From the NCBI GenBank assembly GCA_964615365.1, contig CAZTOU010000001.1, positions 169,322-233,321 on the forward strand: DNA of 64,000 bases. Reading direction: 5' to 3'. The notes under the pieces were generated by a model that saw only the letters and a list, made by a program, of their open reading frames with translations, ran no database searches and was not told the DNA's origin. The stretch comes from CAVXZE01 sp964615365. Its GTDB lineage: Bacteria; Myxococcota_A; UBA9160; UBA6930. Of this stretch, positions 1 to 9,485 are shown one piece after another. The first letter of the stretch is position 1, and each line of letters begins with the position of its first letter. Made by a program: the position numbers and the translations under genes.

Positions 1-101
1 TGCGACTGCGCCCTTCTGCGCACGACTTGCGGGTGGTCCGGATCGAAGCACGGCCCCTTCCTGCAGCGGCAGCGACTCGCCCGACTCGGCCTCGACCCGC
101 G

Positions 102-110
102 TGCTATGAT
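102..110 (+). promoter_or_regulatory. Extended -10 promoter element
   Basis: TGCTATGAT fits the extended -10 consensus TGnTATAAT with one mismatch. It lies about 45 nt upstream of the sulfotransferase start. No convincing -35 is visible, as is usual for extended -10 promoters. This is a sequence match only. Confidence 0.4.
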
Positions 111-155
111 CCGGCTGAACCCGCGTCGCACGGACGGGTCGGAGAGCTGAATTCG

Positions 156-1064
156 ATGTCGCGAACCAAGGTAGTGTCGGCCCGAAGCGCCAAGCCGAGC
201 CTCCGCTCTCGAATCCCCAGAGCGATTTCGCTTCGGCTTGCCCGCGGAAGGAAGTATCTCTGGCAACGTCGCCACCTGCAGTCGGAGGAACCGACCCGCG
301 CCTTCTTCCTGGTCGGCTGCCAGCGCTCGGGCACCAACATGTTCGACCGCGTGGTGGATCGGTCGCCCCGCACCTGGGTCTACGACGAGGACAATCGCGT
401 CGCCTTCAGGGACTACCGGCTGCTACCCGAGGCCAGGATCGAGCGCCTGATCGAGCGCTGCCCCGCACCCATCGTGTTGTTCAAGCCCCTTACCGACTCG
501 CAGTGGATCGATCGGATCCTCGATCGGCACCCTGAATCGCGCGCAATCTGGATGTACCGCCGCTATCCGGATGTCGCGAACTCCGCGGTTCGAATGTGGG
601 GATCGCATCAGCGCGACTCGATTCGGCGCATATGCGAGGCGCGCTGGGACGAGCTCGGCTGGCAGGGTGAGCGGCTGAGCGGGGAGAGCCGAGAGCGGAT
701 CGAGGCGGTCTTCCGGGAAGATCTCACCGACCACGAGGGCGCGGTACTGAGATGGTACCTGCGAAACCGGTTCTTCTTCGAGCTGGATCTCGAGCGGGAC
801 GAACGAGTCCTGATGGTGAAGTACGAGGAGGCGGTCACCCGGCCCGATGAGCTCTTCGCCCGGATCTTCGAGTTTCTCGAGTGCCCGTTCGAGCCGGCGT
901 ACGTAGAGGGCGTCAGGGTCACGTCGATCGGGAAGGAGACGCTTCCCGACATCCGTCCGGAAATTCGAGCGGTCGCCGAAGAGATGATGGGGCAGCTGGA
1001 CGCGGCGTACTTCGCATCGCGGCTCGGTTCATCGGGCGGCGAGCGTGCTGAGCTCTCGAGCTAG
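156..1064 (+). CDS. Sulfotransferase family protein
   Basis: A 302-residue protein with a PAPS-dependent sulfotransferase signature. The 5'-phosphosulfate loop reads FLVGCQRSGTNMF near residue 52, and a later VLMVKYEEAVTRPDELFARIFEFL segment resembles the 3'-phosphate-binding and C-terminal helices. I chose ATG 156 because GGAGAG lies 9 nt upstream; an earlier in-frame ATG at 27 adds an Arg/Ala-rich stretch unlike any family N-terminus. The 3' end overlaps the convergent SGNH-like gene by 4 nt. Beside a glycan-modification cluster it probably sulfates a polysaccharide or glycolipid, but the acceptor cannot be told from sequence. Confidence 0.8.
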   Translation: MSRTKVVSARSAKPSLRSRIPRAISLRLARGRKYLWQRRHLQSEEPTRAFFLVGCQRSGTNMFDRVVDRSPRTWVYDEDNRVAFRDYRLLPEARIERLIERCPAPIVLFKPLTDSQWIDRILDRHPESRAIWMYRRYPDVANSAVRMWGSHQRDSIRRICEARWDELGWQGERLSGESRERIEAVFREDLTDHEGAVLRWYLRNRFFFELDLERDERVLMVKYEEAVTRPDELFARIFEFLECPFEPAYVEGVRVTSIGKETLPDIRPEIRAVAEEMMGQLDAAYFASRLGSSGGERAELSS

Positions 1065-2020
1065 GAGTCCCCGAGAAGTCCGAGCTTTCTGATCTCGTCG
1101 GCGACTCGGTGTGAGAAGATCTCGGCACCCTCCGCATTGAGATGGCCCAGGTCTCGAAAGAGGCTCGGGTGGGTGAGCTCGGCGTCGCGCCTGCCGTCGA
1201 GCGGAGCGAAGGAAGCACCGTGAGCAGCGGCGAGGGCGGCGATCCGTTCGTAGCCGGCGAGCTCCCAGGATGCGATCGGCGTTCCGGCGCGGAAGCGCGG
1301 ACCGACCACCATCAGCGTGGCAATGCCGTGCCCTCGGGCGTCACTGAGAAAACCGGCGAGGAGGTCTTCGGTCCTGGCCAGGGGCTCGAGGGGCGCGCCC
1401 TTGCGGACGGGAGACGGCCGGGTCTTCGCCGCCACTCGAAGCGCCAGGGGGCTCAGCTCGCCCCGGACCGGCGCAAAGCCGAGCAAGGGCTCGGGCTGCG
1501 GTGCCAGCCGGTTGCGGAGGATCGGGATGGCGAGCGAGTTGTAGCGGTAGGCGTGCGAGGCGAGCTTGAGGCGCGCCGACCAGCTGGTCGTCTCGAGGAT
1601 CTCGTCCACCACGTCGGACTCGCCGAAGAAGACCGCGAACAGGGAAGCCCGAGAGGACTGATCCCGGTACAGCTCCACGGGATCGATCTCGAGCACGAAG
1701 AGACGCGCCGAGGTGTCTCGCGTGAGGATCAACGCCTCGAGCATGCGGGCGTAGGTGATGCCCTGTCCCAGGCAGCCCGCGTTGTAGGCGGTCACGCCGA
1801 GCTCCTCGGCGAGAACGGCGGGGTCGATGTGACGGCGGGCTCTCGAGCTCCCGAAGACGAGGAGATCGCGGTCTGCGTTGGCGAGCGCGCGGTTCGCGAG
1901 CCCCACGGCCTGGCCCGTATCGACCTCGTCGAGCACGGAGCGGAGAAGCATGCCAGCGCCACGGTCGAGCAGGATCAGGCCGAGAACGAAGATGAGAGCA
2001 GAAGTGATGACCTTTCGCAT
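1061..2020 (-). CDS. SGNH-hydrolase-like membrane-anchored protein, MBOAT partner
   Basis: A 319-residue protein with an N-terminal membrane anchor (about residues 5-25) followed by an SGNH-like fold. The block I GSSR motif (FGSSRARRHI) and a late GHLNAEGAEIFS block that would supply the catalytic His are visible. It starts 9 nt after the MBOAT stop, with GAGGCGAAAGG as ribosome site. MBOAT plus an AlgJ/AlgX or DltD-like SGNH partner is a common pairing for O-acylating extracytoplasmic glycans: the MBOAT moves the acyl group across the membrane and the SGNH protein attaches it. The substrate is unknown. Confidence 0.65.
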   Translation of the reverse strand: MRKVITSALIFVLGLILLDRGAGMLLRSVLDEVDTGQAVGLANRALANADRDLLVFGSSRARRHIDPAVLAEELGVTAYNAGCLGQGITYARMLEALILTRDTSARLFVLEIDPVELYRDQSSRASLFAVFFGESDVVDEILETTSWSARLKLASHAYRYNSLAIPILRNRLAPQPEPLLGFAPVRGELSPLALRVAAKTRPSPVRKGAPLEPLARTEDLLAGFLSDARGHGIATLMVVGPRFRAGTPIASWELAGYERIAALAAAHGASFAPLDGRRDAELTHPSLFRDLGHLNAEGAEIFSHRVADEIRKLGLLGDS

Positions 2021-2029
2021 CCTTTCGCC

Positions 2030-3454
2030 TCAGAATTGGAAGTAGATGAACTGGCTTCCACCGTCCAGGCCCAGCAGCACGATACCTCCGATGAGGGCGT
2101 ACCAGCCCAGCCAACGAACCGGTGTCGGCAAACCCGCGACGGCTTGGCGCACGCTTCCCCGACGGGCCTGGTGGAGCTGCACCGCCAGGAGCAGCACCAG
2201 TCCTATGAGCCCGTGGCTGAAGACCGAGTAGTCCACCAAAGGCGCTCCCCACTGGCTGAAGAAGCCTCGGACTATCGTCATCGAGTCCGCGAGCGTCGCG
2301 GCCCGGAAGAAGATCCACGCGAAGCAGACGAGGTGGAAGGTGATCACCACGCGCACCCCGTCCCGCACCCAGTTGGGAAGGCCGGTCAGGCCGTAGAGAC
2401 GGTCGCGAAACGGTAGTGTCCTGCGCGAGAGAGCGAGCAGGCCGCCGTGAATCGCCCCCCAGATCACGAAGTTCCAGCTCGCGCCATGCCAGAGCCCACC
2501 CAGCAGCATGGTGATGAGCAGGTTCGCGTAGGTTCGATTCACACCGCGTCGGTTGCCACCAAGGGGTATGTACAGGTAGTCGCGGAGCCAGGTGGAGAGA
2601 GAGATGTGCCAGCGGCGCCAGAAATCCGTGATGCTGGTGGCGAAGTAGGGAGTCTCGAAGTTCTTCATCAGCCGGAAGCCGAGCAAGCTCGCGGAGCCGA
2701 TCGCGATGTCGGAGTAGCCGGAGAAGTCGCAGTAGATCTGGAAGGCGAATGCGTACGTCGCGATGAGGAACGAGCTCGGGTCATGGGCGGCCGGATTGTC
2801 GTAGACGGTATCGACGTAGATTGCGAGCCGGTCGGCGATCACCACCTTCTTGAAGAGCCCCCACAGAATCAGCTGCAGCCCGAGACAGATCCGCTCCCAG
2901 TCGAAGCGGTGCAGCGCGGTGATCTGGGGCATGAGGTTTCGCGCGCGTTCGATCGGCCCCGCGACGAGCTGGGGGAAGAACGCGACGTACAGAGCGAAAC
3001 GACCCAGGTGTCGCTCGGGAGGCACCTCTCGGCGATAGACGTCGATGACGTAGCCGAGGGTCTGGAAGGTGTAGAAGGAGATTCCGATCGGGAGGAGGAC
3101 GTCGAGATCGGGCACACGCCACTCGAGGCCGAACCACCCGACGAGGACCCCGGCGGAGTCGTTGAAGAAGTTCCAGTATTTGAAGGCGAAGAGGAGACCG
3201 AGATTGGCGCACAGACAAGCCGTCACCAGGTGAAATCGCGCGCGAGCCGAATCTACCCGCCCGATCCCAATGGCGGCGACGTAGCTGACGATCGTCGACG
3301 CGAGGATCAGCAACAGATAGGTCGGATTCCAGCTCATGTAGAAGACGTAGCTGGCAGCGAGCAGAAGGATCCAGCGAGAGCGGTGAGGGAGGGCGAAATG
3401 GAGAACGACTACCAGCGGGAGGAAGAGGAGATAGGTGAATGAGTTGAAGAGCAT
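2030..3454 (-). CDS. MBOAT family O-acyltransferase (AlgI-like)
   Basis: A 474-residue polytopic membrane protein matching the AlgI/DltB-type MBOAT family from its first residues (LFNSFTYLLFLPLVVVLHF) through the hallmark segment FWRRWHISLSTWLRDYLYIPLGG. The invariant active-site His lies in LLGGLWHGASWNFVIWG. Length is normal for AlgI. It sits between the second membrane sulfatase-like enzyme and the SGNH-like partner on the same strand, with short gaps. The likely role is transfer of acetyl or longer acyl groups to the exopolysaccharide made by this region. Confidence 0.9.
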   Translation of the reverse strand: MLFNSFTYLLFLPLVVVLHFALPHRSRWILLLAASYVFYMSWNPTYLLLILASTIVSYVAAIGIGRVDSARARFHLVTACLCANLGLLFAFKYWNFFNDSAGVLVGWFGLEWRVPDLDVLLPIGISFYTFQTLGYVIDVYRREVPPERHLGRFALYVAFFPQLVAGPIERARNLMPQITALHRFDWERICLGLQLILWGLFKKVVIADRLAIYVDTVYDNPAAHDPSSFLIATYAFAFQIYCDFSGYSDIAIGSASLLGFRLMKNFETPYFATSITDFWRRWHISLSTWLRDYLYIPLGGNRRGVNRTYANLLITMLLGGLWHGASWNFVIWGAIHGGLLALSRRTLPFRDRLYGLTGLPNWVRDGVRVVITFHLVCFAWIFFRAATLADSMTIVRGFFSQWGAPLVDYSVFSHGLIGLVLLLAVQLHQARRGSVRQAVAGLPTPVRWLGWYALIGGIVLLGLDGGSQFIYFQF

Positions 3455-3519
3455 TTCGTCCAGTCTTCTCGGGGGGAGAGCCTACGGAATCACGGTGGGC
3501 GGAGAAAAGCGGGCCACGG

Positions 3520-5409
3520 TCACTCCAGGTACCCGAGTGCGCGCAGCTCCTCCCGGCGCCGCTCGCCGATCTCGATCTCGACGCTCTCGACCTGGCGGGA
3601 TCGATCCATCTCTCTCCGCGCTCGAGCCAGCTGGTGGAGTTGCTCCACCACTTCCGGGTGGGTTTCGGACAGCTCCTCCTTTCCCTCGTGATCGTCGGAC
3701 CGGAAGAGCCATCGGCGAAATCCCTCTCTGGTCCTTCCTTCGAAGTAGGCCCATTCCGCGGTCCGGATCCCCAACTCGTCGTTGTTGGGATTCTCCATGA
3801 AGACGAGCCGATCTCCACTACGCCGGCCCTCGATCCATGGAAGCAGATCTTCTCCATCGAAGCTCTCCGGGATCTCTGTGCCGGCGATGCTCGCAAGGGT
3901 GGGAGCCACGTCGATCAGGCTGACGGGGATGTGGATGGTGCGGGGGCCGACCCACCTGCCAGGACTCCAGAAGATCATCGGGATCCGCACCACCTCGTCG
4001 AACATTCCCACGCTGTGTGCCCAGAGCCCGTGCTCACCGAATCCTTCTCCGTGATCGGCGATTACCACGACGACCGCGTCGTCGAGGCGGCCCGTCCCGC
4101 GCAGCCCGTCCAGGAGTCGGCCCAGCTGCGCGTCGTGCCAGAGTACCTCACCGTCGTACTGAGCGATCATCTGCTGCCGATCGGCGGGGGACAACCAGTT
4201 CCTCCCCGACCACCGCTGGGTGGGGGGTTCCAGCAGCCGCGGAACGGGCGGTACGTCGGTGTAGGCTTCGTAGTAGGGAGCGGGCGGGTCGTAGGGGTCG
4301 TGGGGGCCGAGGTAGTGGATGTAGAGGAAGATGGGTCGGGTTTCCTCGGTCTCCCTCGCCCATCGGAGAGCGCGATCGGTGAAGTCCTTCGGATCGCCCG
4401 CGTCGAGCTCCAATCCGGAGGGCCGGAACCAGAACTCGATCCCGGGGAGGAAGCGGAGCAGGGCCTGCCCGATGAGGACGGTTCGCAAGAGCGGGGGAGT
4501 GGCCCGACCGTAGTCGAAGTGATCGACGCCTCGTCCGTATCCGTCTTCGGGCTGGATGTTGGGCCCCGCCGAGACGAACACTGTTCGATACCCGGCTCGG
4601 GAGAGTGTTTCGGCGAGAAGAGGGAACGATGGGGCGACGGCCCGGCCGATGTCGTTCACGCGGTGCCGAGAGGGCATCGTCGAGGTGAACAGTGAAGCCA
4701 CCGCCGGTCGCGTCCAGTTGGTGCTGCTGTACGCCTTCGTGAACAGGATTCCGGAGTCGATCAGCTCGTCGAGGCGCGGTGCGGTTCTTCGTTCGTACCC
4801 GTAGGCGTCGAGGTGATCGGCTCTGAGCGTGTCGATCAGCAGCAGGATGATGTTCGGCCTCTCACCGACCTCGGCTCCCGCGAATGCTGCGCCGACCTGG
4901 CTTGCTGCGCTCGGTCCTCGGACCATCCAGACGCCCGCGGCAAGGTCGAGCACGAGAACCACCGACAGCAGCGCTCCATCGAGCTTGGCTCCCCAGGGTC
5001 GGGAGACCCAGGCCAGCCCGACCCCGGCGACGGCGAGAAAGAGAGCCACGTCTCCCAGGAGACTGATGGGGCTCCGCATGGCGGGGAGGAACTCGACGTT
5101 CACGTAGGTGCCCGCCAATACGAAGAGCGTCCAGCACGCGGCGCAAACGGGCGCGAGGCGCCGCGCGGCGCGAAGTCGGGGGCGTCTTGCTGCCTCCTGG
5201 ACCCGCCGTGCCGCGAATTCGATCAGGAGAACGACGAGCACCGCGGGCGCGCCAACGACGGCGGCGAGGAGCACGTGCCCGCCCGTCAGCTCGAGGACCT
5301 GCGCGCCGGTCAGTGAGAAACCGCCCCGGTGGAGGTCCGCCGCCGCCAGGATTCCGAACTGGAGACCGATCAAGCCGATCCAGAAGAGCTGTCGCAGCAA
5401 GAGCGTCAC
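3520..5409 (-). CDS. Membrane-anchored sulfatase/phosphotransferase-fold enzyme
   Basis: A 629-residue protein with about five N-terminal transmembrane helices (residues 1-165) and a C-terminal alkaline-phosphatase-superfamily domain. Metal-site motifs are visible: LLIDTLRADH with Asp193 and a later VIADHGEGFGEHG. The position where sulfatases carry the Cys or Ser that becomes formylglycine is Thr233 (NWTRPAVAS). A Thr nucleophile with a polytopic N-terminus is the pattern of LtaS/MdoB/EptA-like phosphotransferases, so arylsulfatase is a family label, not a safe function. It is co-directional with the glycan cluster and likely acts on the periplasmic face. Confidence 0.75.
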   Translation of the reverse strand: MTLLLRQLFWIGLIGLQFGILAAADLHRGGFSLTGAQVLELTGGHVLLAAVVGAPAVLVVLLIEFAARRVQEAARRPRLRAARRLAPVCAACWTLFVLAGTYVNVEFLPAMRSPISLLGDVALFLAVAGVGLAWVSRPWGAKLDGALLSVVLVLDLAAGVWMVRGPSAASQVGAAFAGAEVGERPNIILLLIDTLRADHLDAYGYERRTAPRLDELIDSGILFTKAYSSTNWTRPAVASLFTSTMPSRHRVNDIGRAVAPSFPLLAETLSRAGYRTVFVSAGPNIQPEDGYGRGVDHFDYGRATPPLLRTVLIGQALLRFLPGIEFWFRPSGLELDAGDPKDFTDRALRWARETEETRPIFLYIHYLGPHDPYDPPAPYYEAYTDVPPVPRLLEPPTQRWSGRNWLSPADRQQMIAQYDGEVLWHDAQLGRLLDGLRGTGRLDDAVVVVIADHGEGFGEHGLWAHSVGMFDEVVRIPMIFWSPGRWVGPRTIHIPVSLIDVAPTLASIAGTEIPESFDGEDLLPWIEGRRSGDRLVFMENPNNDELGIRTAEWAYFEGRTREGFRRWLFRSDDHEGKEELSETHPEVVEQLHQLARARREMDRSRQVESVEIEIGERRREELRALGYLE

Positions 5410-5480
5410 GGAACCGAGTTCTCCAACGCTGATCTGTATGTTTGCCAGCCCACGCTGTCAAGAGTTCGCGAGAGACGCGT

Positions 5481-7223
5481 CTACTCCCATCCGCTCCGGT
5501 CGCGCCGGGCGAGTGGATTCAGTCGGCGGATCCGTCCGAAGACGCAGCGCAGTGCGCGGTCCCGGATTGCCTCGAAGAGCGCCTCCAGAGGCCGCTCCGC
5601 GTCGAAGGTCTCCACATCAGGCATGAGGCCGAGCACGCTGCGGTAGAGCTCCCGCCGCGACGCGAGGATCTCCCGGCTCCAGTCATCGGATTTTCTTTCG
5701 TAGGCGACGTCGGCCGGTAGGTCGAGGAAGATGACGAGATCCGGCCGGGGAGAGAGCCAGCGCATCGCAGTTGCGGGCCAGCTCTTCGGAAACGAGGGAT
5801 CGCCGAAACGCTCGGAGAGATCCGCGATGGTGTCGGGTATGTAGCGCTCGGTGATGAGAGTCCTGCCCAGCAGGCGGTGCAGGGAAACGGCGATTCGCGC
5901 TTGGAGAATCTGCTCGATCGCAACCAGCCATCCCCAGAGCAGTCGCATCCGGGGCTCGCGGTATGCACGGGTCTTTCCCTCGTCGTCATCCACAGCGGGA
6001 AGATTCTGGGAGGACCGGCGCAGGCGCTGCTTGAGCCAGGTGACCGCCGGGGAGTACCCCCCGCGCATCCAGAGGGTGCGGTTCGGGATCTCGCATTCGT
6101 CGAATACCTGCCGGAGCCGCTCGGCGTGGGTGCTCTTGCCGGAGCCGTCGACGCCGCAGAGGGCGATCAGGGCGGTCGGCCGCTGGCGCAAGGTGAGCCG
6201 TCCCAGGACGACCTGCTCGGCCACGCCGACCAGGTCGTGAATCTTCTGCACGAGCGTGCGCTGGTTGTCGCGCAAGAGCTTCCGGAAGAAGTACCGCCTG
6301 CTCATTTGGGTGCCGAGAGCCAGGGGAAAGCCGCTCTCGACGGTCCGGTCCGCGAGCACGGCGTCGCGTCGAGAGAGCGGCGGAAGGCCGGCAGGGAAGC
6401 AACCTCCGGCCAGTGTCGCCTTGCCGAAGACGGCGCGTTCGACCGCCTCGTACCAACCGCGGGAGACCGCCAGGCCGGGAAGCCAGCGACGCAGCTCGGC
6501 GATTCGCACGATCTCCGAACCGTCGAAATCGGGCCGTTCCGCGGATTGCCGGATCTTCCAGAGATCGCCGAGTGTGATCCTCTTCGATTCGTAGAGTGAG
6601 TGAGCCAGAAGCGTCGCGACCAGGTGTGCCGGAGCCGGATGCAGCACGCCCGGATCGACGCTGCGACGCGCATTCCGCCAGACTGCATCGACGTCCGAGA
6701 AGGCGAGAACCTGCCATGCGATCTTGGTGTGCAGGTGAATCATCACCTCGCACTCGTGCCCGGCGAACTTTCGGAGCAGTCGCTTGTTCGGCTCCCAGTA
6801 CCGCGTCATTTCATGGTGCCCGATGCCCTCCAGCAGGTGAACAGCTCGCTCCATCTCCCCGTCGGGGACGAGCGCATCGACATTGCTCGAGGTGTATGGA
6901 TACGGGCCATGAGACTTGAAGAGCAGTAGTGGGATGCCCTCCTCTTCGAGACGGGTCTGCGCCTGGAGCAGCGCACGCCGCTGACTGTCGCAGCGCCGAC
7001 ACTCGGCTTCCAGCGTCGACTCGAGGACCGGGCTGCGCAGACCGGAGAAGAGAAGCTGCGAGGCCGATTCCGGCTCCTCCGGGTCGACGCCGAAGAGCAC
7101 CACCTTCTCGCTCTGGAGGAATGCGAGAAGCTCGCGTTGTCGCGCCGCCGGCAGACGTTCCGCTTCGAGTTCTCCGAGGAGAAGGTGGCCTGCGGCCTCG
7201 TGCAAGGACTCATGCTCAGACAC
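5481..7223 (-). CDS. Nucleotidyltransferase-fold / thymidylate-kinase-like fusion protein
   Basis: A 580-residue two-part protein. The first half resembles the uncharacterised nucleotidyltransferase family PF14907: LLFKSHGPYPY, then SSNVDALVPDGE at the place of the usual DID pair, then a His-rich strand EVMIHLHTK. The second half starts with a P-loop (ALCGVDGSGKSTHAERL) and runs like a thymidylate-kinase-type nucleoside monophosphate kinase. I chose GTG 7223, which overlaps the stop of the upstream glycosyltransferase in GTGTCTGA; upstream residues are low-complexity and overlap that gene. NTase-like proteins of this family recur in exosortase/EPS loci, role unknown. The first metal Asp appears replaced by Asn, so the domain may be non-catalytic. 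Confidence 0.65.
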   Translation of the reverse strand: MSEHESLHEAAGHLLLGELEAERLPAARQRELLAFLQSEKVVLFGVDPEEPESASQLLFSGLRSPVLESTLEAECRRCDSQRRALLQAQTRLEEEGIPLLLFKSHGPYPYTSSNVDALVPDGEMERAVHLLEGIGHHEMTRYWEPNKRLLRKFAGHECEVMIHLHTKIAWQVLAFSDVDAVWRNARRSVDPGVLHPAPAHLVATLLAHSLYESKRITLGDLWKIRQSAERPDFDGSEIVRIAELRRWLPGLAVSRGWYEAVERAVFGKATLAGGCFPAGLPPLSRRDAVLADRTVESGFPLALGTQMSRRYFFRKLLRDNQRTLVQKIHDLVGVAEQVVLGRLTLRQRPTALIALCGVDGSGKSTHAERLRQVFDECEIPNRTLWMRGGYSPAVTWLKQRLRRSSQNLPAVDDDEGKTRAYREPRMRLLWGWLVAIEQILQARIAVSLHRLLGRTLITERYIPDTIADLSERFGDPSFPKSWPATAMRWLSPRPDLVIFLDLPADVAYERKSDDWSREILASRRELYRSVLGLMPDVETFDAERPLEALFEAIRDRALRCVFGRIRRLNPLARRDRSGWE

Positions 7224-8316
7224 GGGTGAAGATATCCTCGAAGTTGCGGATAGCTCGCTGCACCGAGAAGGCCGAGAGGTCCGGTGGCGCCTCCTCCCGC
7301 CCGTGCTTCCGAAACCACTCGGGCTTCCACTCGAGTGCACCGGTCAGCCGGTGCATCTGACCGGTGAGCTGCATGATCTCGCGCGTCCCGCCCGGCGTGT
7401 CCAGGGCGACCACCGGGCATCCGCACCCGAGCGCCTCGAGGAGGACGTTGGGAAGACCCTCGTAGCGCGACGAGAGCACGAAGAGGTCGGCGTGCTTGAA
7501 GAACGGGTGGGGATTCTCCTGGTGACCGGTGAAGTGGACCCTGTCTCCGATGCCCTGGGCGAGGGAGAGCTCCTCGAGCTGGCGTCTCATCGACCCGTCC
7601 GCGGTTCTGTCCTCACCGAGAACCCAGAGCTCGGCGTTCGGATGAAGCCGGTGAAGTGCGGGAAGGGCGCGGATCAGGGTGTCGAATCCCTTCTGGGGCG
7701 AGAGGCGACCGGCGGCCACCAGGTGCGGCCCGGCGCCCTTCTCGGCGAATGGGTTGGGTGCGGCGTCGGCGCGCACCTGGATCTCGTCGAGATCGAGCGG
7801 GTTGTAGACGGTGATCATACGCGAGCGAGGAACTCGGAACCGCGTGGCCAGATCTTCCCGCATGAAGTCGCACTGGCAGATGATCCGGTCCGCCGAGCGA
7901 TAGCTGGTTCGGTAGAGCAGGGACCAGAGCCAGGGGCTTCTCCAGGTTTCGAGCGCAGAGCTCACGGTGATGCCCTCGCGGATCACCAGCTTGGTGCCCC
8001 GGGGAAGCAGCGGGCGTAGCAGCAGCAGGTAGTGGTTGAGATAGAAGATCGTGGAATAGACCACATCGGGGCGCAGGCGCCGGACCAGACGGATCAAGGC
8101 GGGGCCGGCGGTCCGAACGCGCCGCGCTCCGAGATCGTGAATCGGCACGTCGGGCGGCACGTCCGCGAGGAGACGCCCCTCGCGTCGAACCAGGGCGAGA
8201 TGGATCTCGAAGCGGTCGCGCGAGAGACGGCGGAGGAGTGTGAGCGCGACGCGCTCCGCCCCCCCTGCGCTCAAGTGCGCGAGCGTGATCAGGAGCCGCT
8301 TCTTCCGATTCCTCAA
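7216..8316 (-). CDS. GT4-family glycosyltransferase
   Basis: A 366-residue GT-B fold transferase. The N-terminal loop LSAGGAERVALTLL is the acceptor-side glycine motif, and the C-terminal half has the nucleotide-sugar signatures VAAGRLSPQKGFDTLI and SSRYEGLPNVLLEALGCGCPVVA (the E-x7-E region). The start is TTG 8316, fused to the previous stop as TTGA and preceded by GGGAGAGA. Longer readings of this frame extend over the neighbouring gene and are not credible. It is translationally coupled on both sides and probably adds one sugar during EPS repeat-unit assembly at the cytoplasmic membrane. Confidence 0.85.
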   Translation of the reverse strand: MRNRKKRLLITLAHLSAGGAERVALTLLRRLSRDRFEIHLALVRREGRLLADVPPDVPIHDLGARRVRTAGPALIRLVRRLRPDVVYSTIFYLNHYLLLLRPLLPRGTKLVIREGITVSSALETWRSPWLWSLLYRTSYRSADRIICQCDFMREDLATRFRVPRSRMITVYNPLDLDEIQVRADAAPNPFAEKGAGPHLVAAGRLSPQKGFDTLIRALPALHRLHPNAELWVLGEDRTADGSMRRQLEELSLAQGIGDRVHFTGHQENPHPFFKHADLFVLSSRYEGLPNVLLEALGCGCPVVALDTPGGTREIMQLTGQMHRLTGALEWKPEWFRKHGREEAPPDLSAFSVQRAIRNFEDIFTRV

Positions 8317-9485
8317 GAGCTCTCTCCCGGATGAGCGGACGGCCGTTGTCGGCGGAGAAGATCCTGATAGAGTGCGTGGATTCGGGTGGTGACGGCACCT
8401 CTGCTGTAGTGGCTCGTCACGTGAGCGTGGCCCCGGGCACCCATGCTTCCCGCCGCTTCGGTGTCGCTGAGCAACTCGATCACCGCGGCCGCGATGCCTT
8501 CCGCATCCCCCCTTTGGACGACGTGCCCCGCTGCACAGGATCTCACTACCTCGAGGACCTGCCCCACATCGGTCACGACGACGGGAAGCTCGGTTGCCAG
8601 GTACTCGAGCAGGGCGAGAGGCAGGGCCTCGTGGTCGGAGGTGAGAACCCCGACGTGGGCCTTCCGCAGGAAGGGCTGGACGTCCGATTGTTCGCCCACG
8701 AGCTCCACGCAGTCGGCGAGATCGAGCGAGGCCATCAGGGCGCGCACTCGCGCAGCATACTCGTCGGGGGGATCCTCGATTCTCCCTACGCAGATCCAGC
8801 GTAGATCGGGGATCCTCTCTCGAACCAGCGCGGCGGCCCGCATCGCCGTCGGGTGACCCTTGGTCCAACGGAGGTTGGCCACCTGGACGACGGTGGGGGG
8901 ACCGCCTGGTCGTTCGTGTCGCTCCGGGATCTCGATCCCGTTGGGCACGTATACGCAACGCTCACCCAGGTGGGGGAGGATGCGACGCGCCCTGTCGCGA
9001 AGGGGCTCCGACACCGCGATCCAGGCGTCGACGTTGCGTAGCAGGCCTCGGTCGAGCAGTGCAGTGCGCCGGTCGTCGATCGCGGCCTGGTGGTCGTGCA
9101 CGACGTGGAGAGGGCGCTGCCTCACCAGGCGAAGAGCAAGTCGCATCAGGTAGCTGCTCGAGTGATTGTGCGTGTGAACGATCGCGATGGAATGGTCATC
9201 GAGGTAGCCTGCGATCCGCCGCAGTCCGGCGAGATCGAAACGGCTCCTCCGCCCCGCAGCGGCACTCCGCACCGCCGGTCCCAGACGCTCCTCGAGCGGG
9301 CCCGATCGGCGAGTGCAGAGGACGTGGGATTCATACCCAAAGGAGACCAGATCGTTGGCCAGATCGACCGCGACGCGCTCCTTTCCTCCCACGTCGAGTG
9401 AGTCCAGCACCTGCACGACGGCAACCTGCGGCTCGCCCAGGACGGGTGTCCCCTCGGCGGGCGGACGTGCCGCTCCTTCACTCAT
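8313..9485 (-). CDS. GT4-family glycosyltransferase
   Basis: A 390-residue GT4 protein. The N-terminal motif DSLDVGGKERVAVDLANDL, the linker VPNGIEIPE, the donor-binding VVQVANLRWTKGHPTAM and the E-x7-E region DHEALPLALLEYLA are all present, so it looks active. ATG 9485 overlaps the stop of the upstream membrane enzyme (ATGAGTGA), and its own stop is fused to the next TTG start. It forms a coupled pair with the following GT4 gene. The sugar transferred cannot be predicted. Confidence 0.88.
   Translation of the reverse strand: MSEGAARPPAEGTPVLGEPQVAVVQVLDSLDVGGKERVAVDLANDLVSFGYESHVLCTRRSGPLEERLGPAVRSAAAGRRSRFDLAGLRRIAGYLDDHSIAIVHTHNHSSSYLMRLALRLVRQRPLHVVHDHQAAIDDRRTALLDRGLLRNVDAWIAVSEPLRDRARRILPHLGERCVYVPNGIEIPERHERPGGPPTVVQVANLRWTKGHPTAMRAAALVRERIPDLRWICVGRIEDPPDEYAARVRALMASLDLADCVELVGEQSDVQPFLRKAHVGVLTSDHEALPLALLEYLATELPVVVTDVGQVLEVVRSCAAGHVVQRGDAEGIAAAVIELLSDTEAAGSMGARGHAHVTSHYSRGAVTTRIHALYQDLLRRQRPSAHPGESS

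Noticed and set aside
1142..2416. Long plus-strand open frame opposite the SGNH and MBOAT genes
   Set aside because: Composition is an antisense image of GC-rich codons on the real genes, with no family motif or ribosome site. The same applies to the long open frames opposite 20403-21719 and 24160-25884.
8317..8958. N-terminal extension of the GT4 gene ending at 7216
   Set aside because: The frame is open far upstream, but the residues are Arg/Gly-rich, match no family and overlap another glycosyltransferase; TTG 8316 with a ribosome site explains the start.
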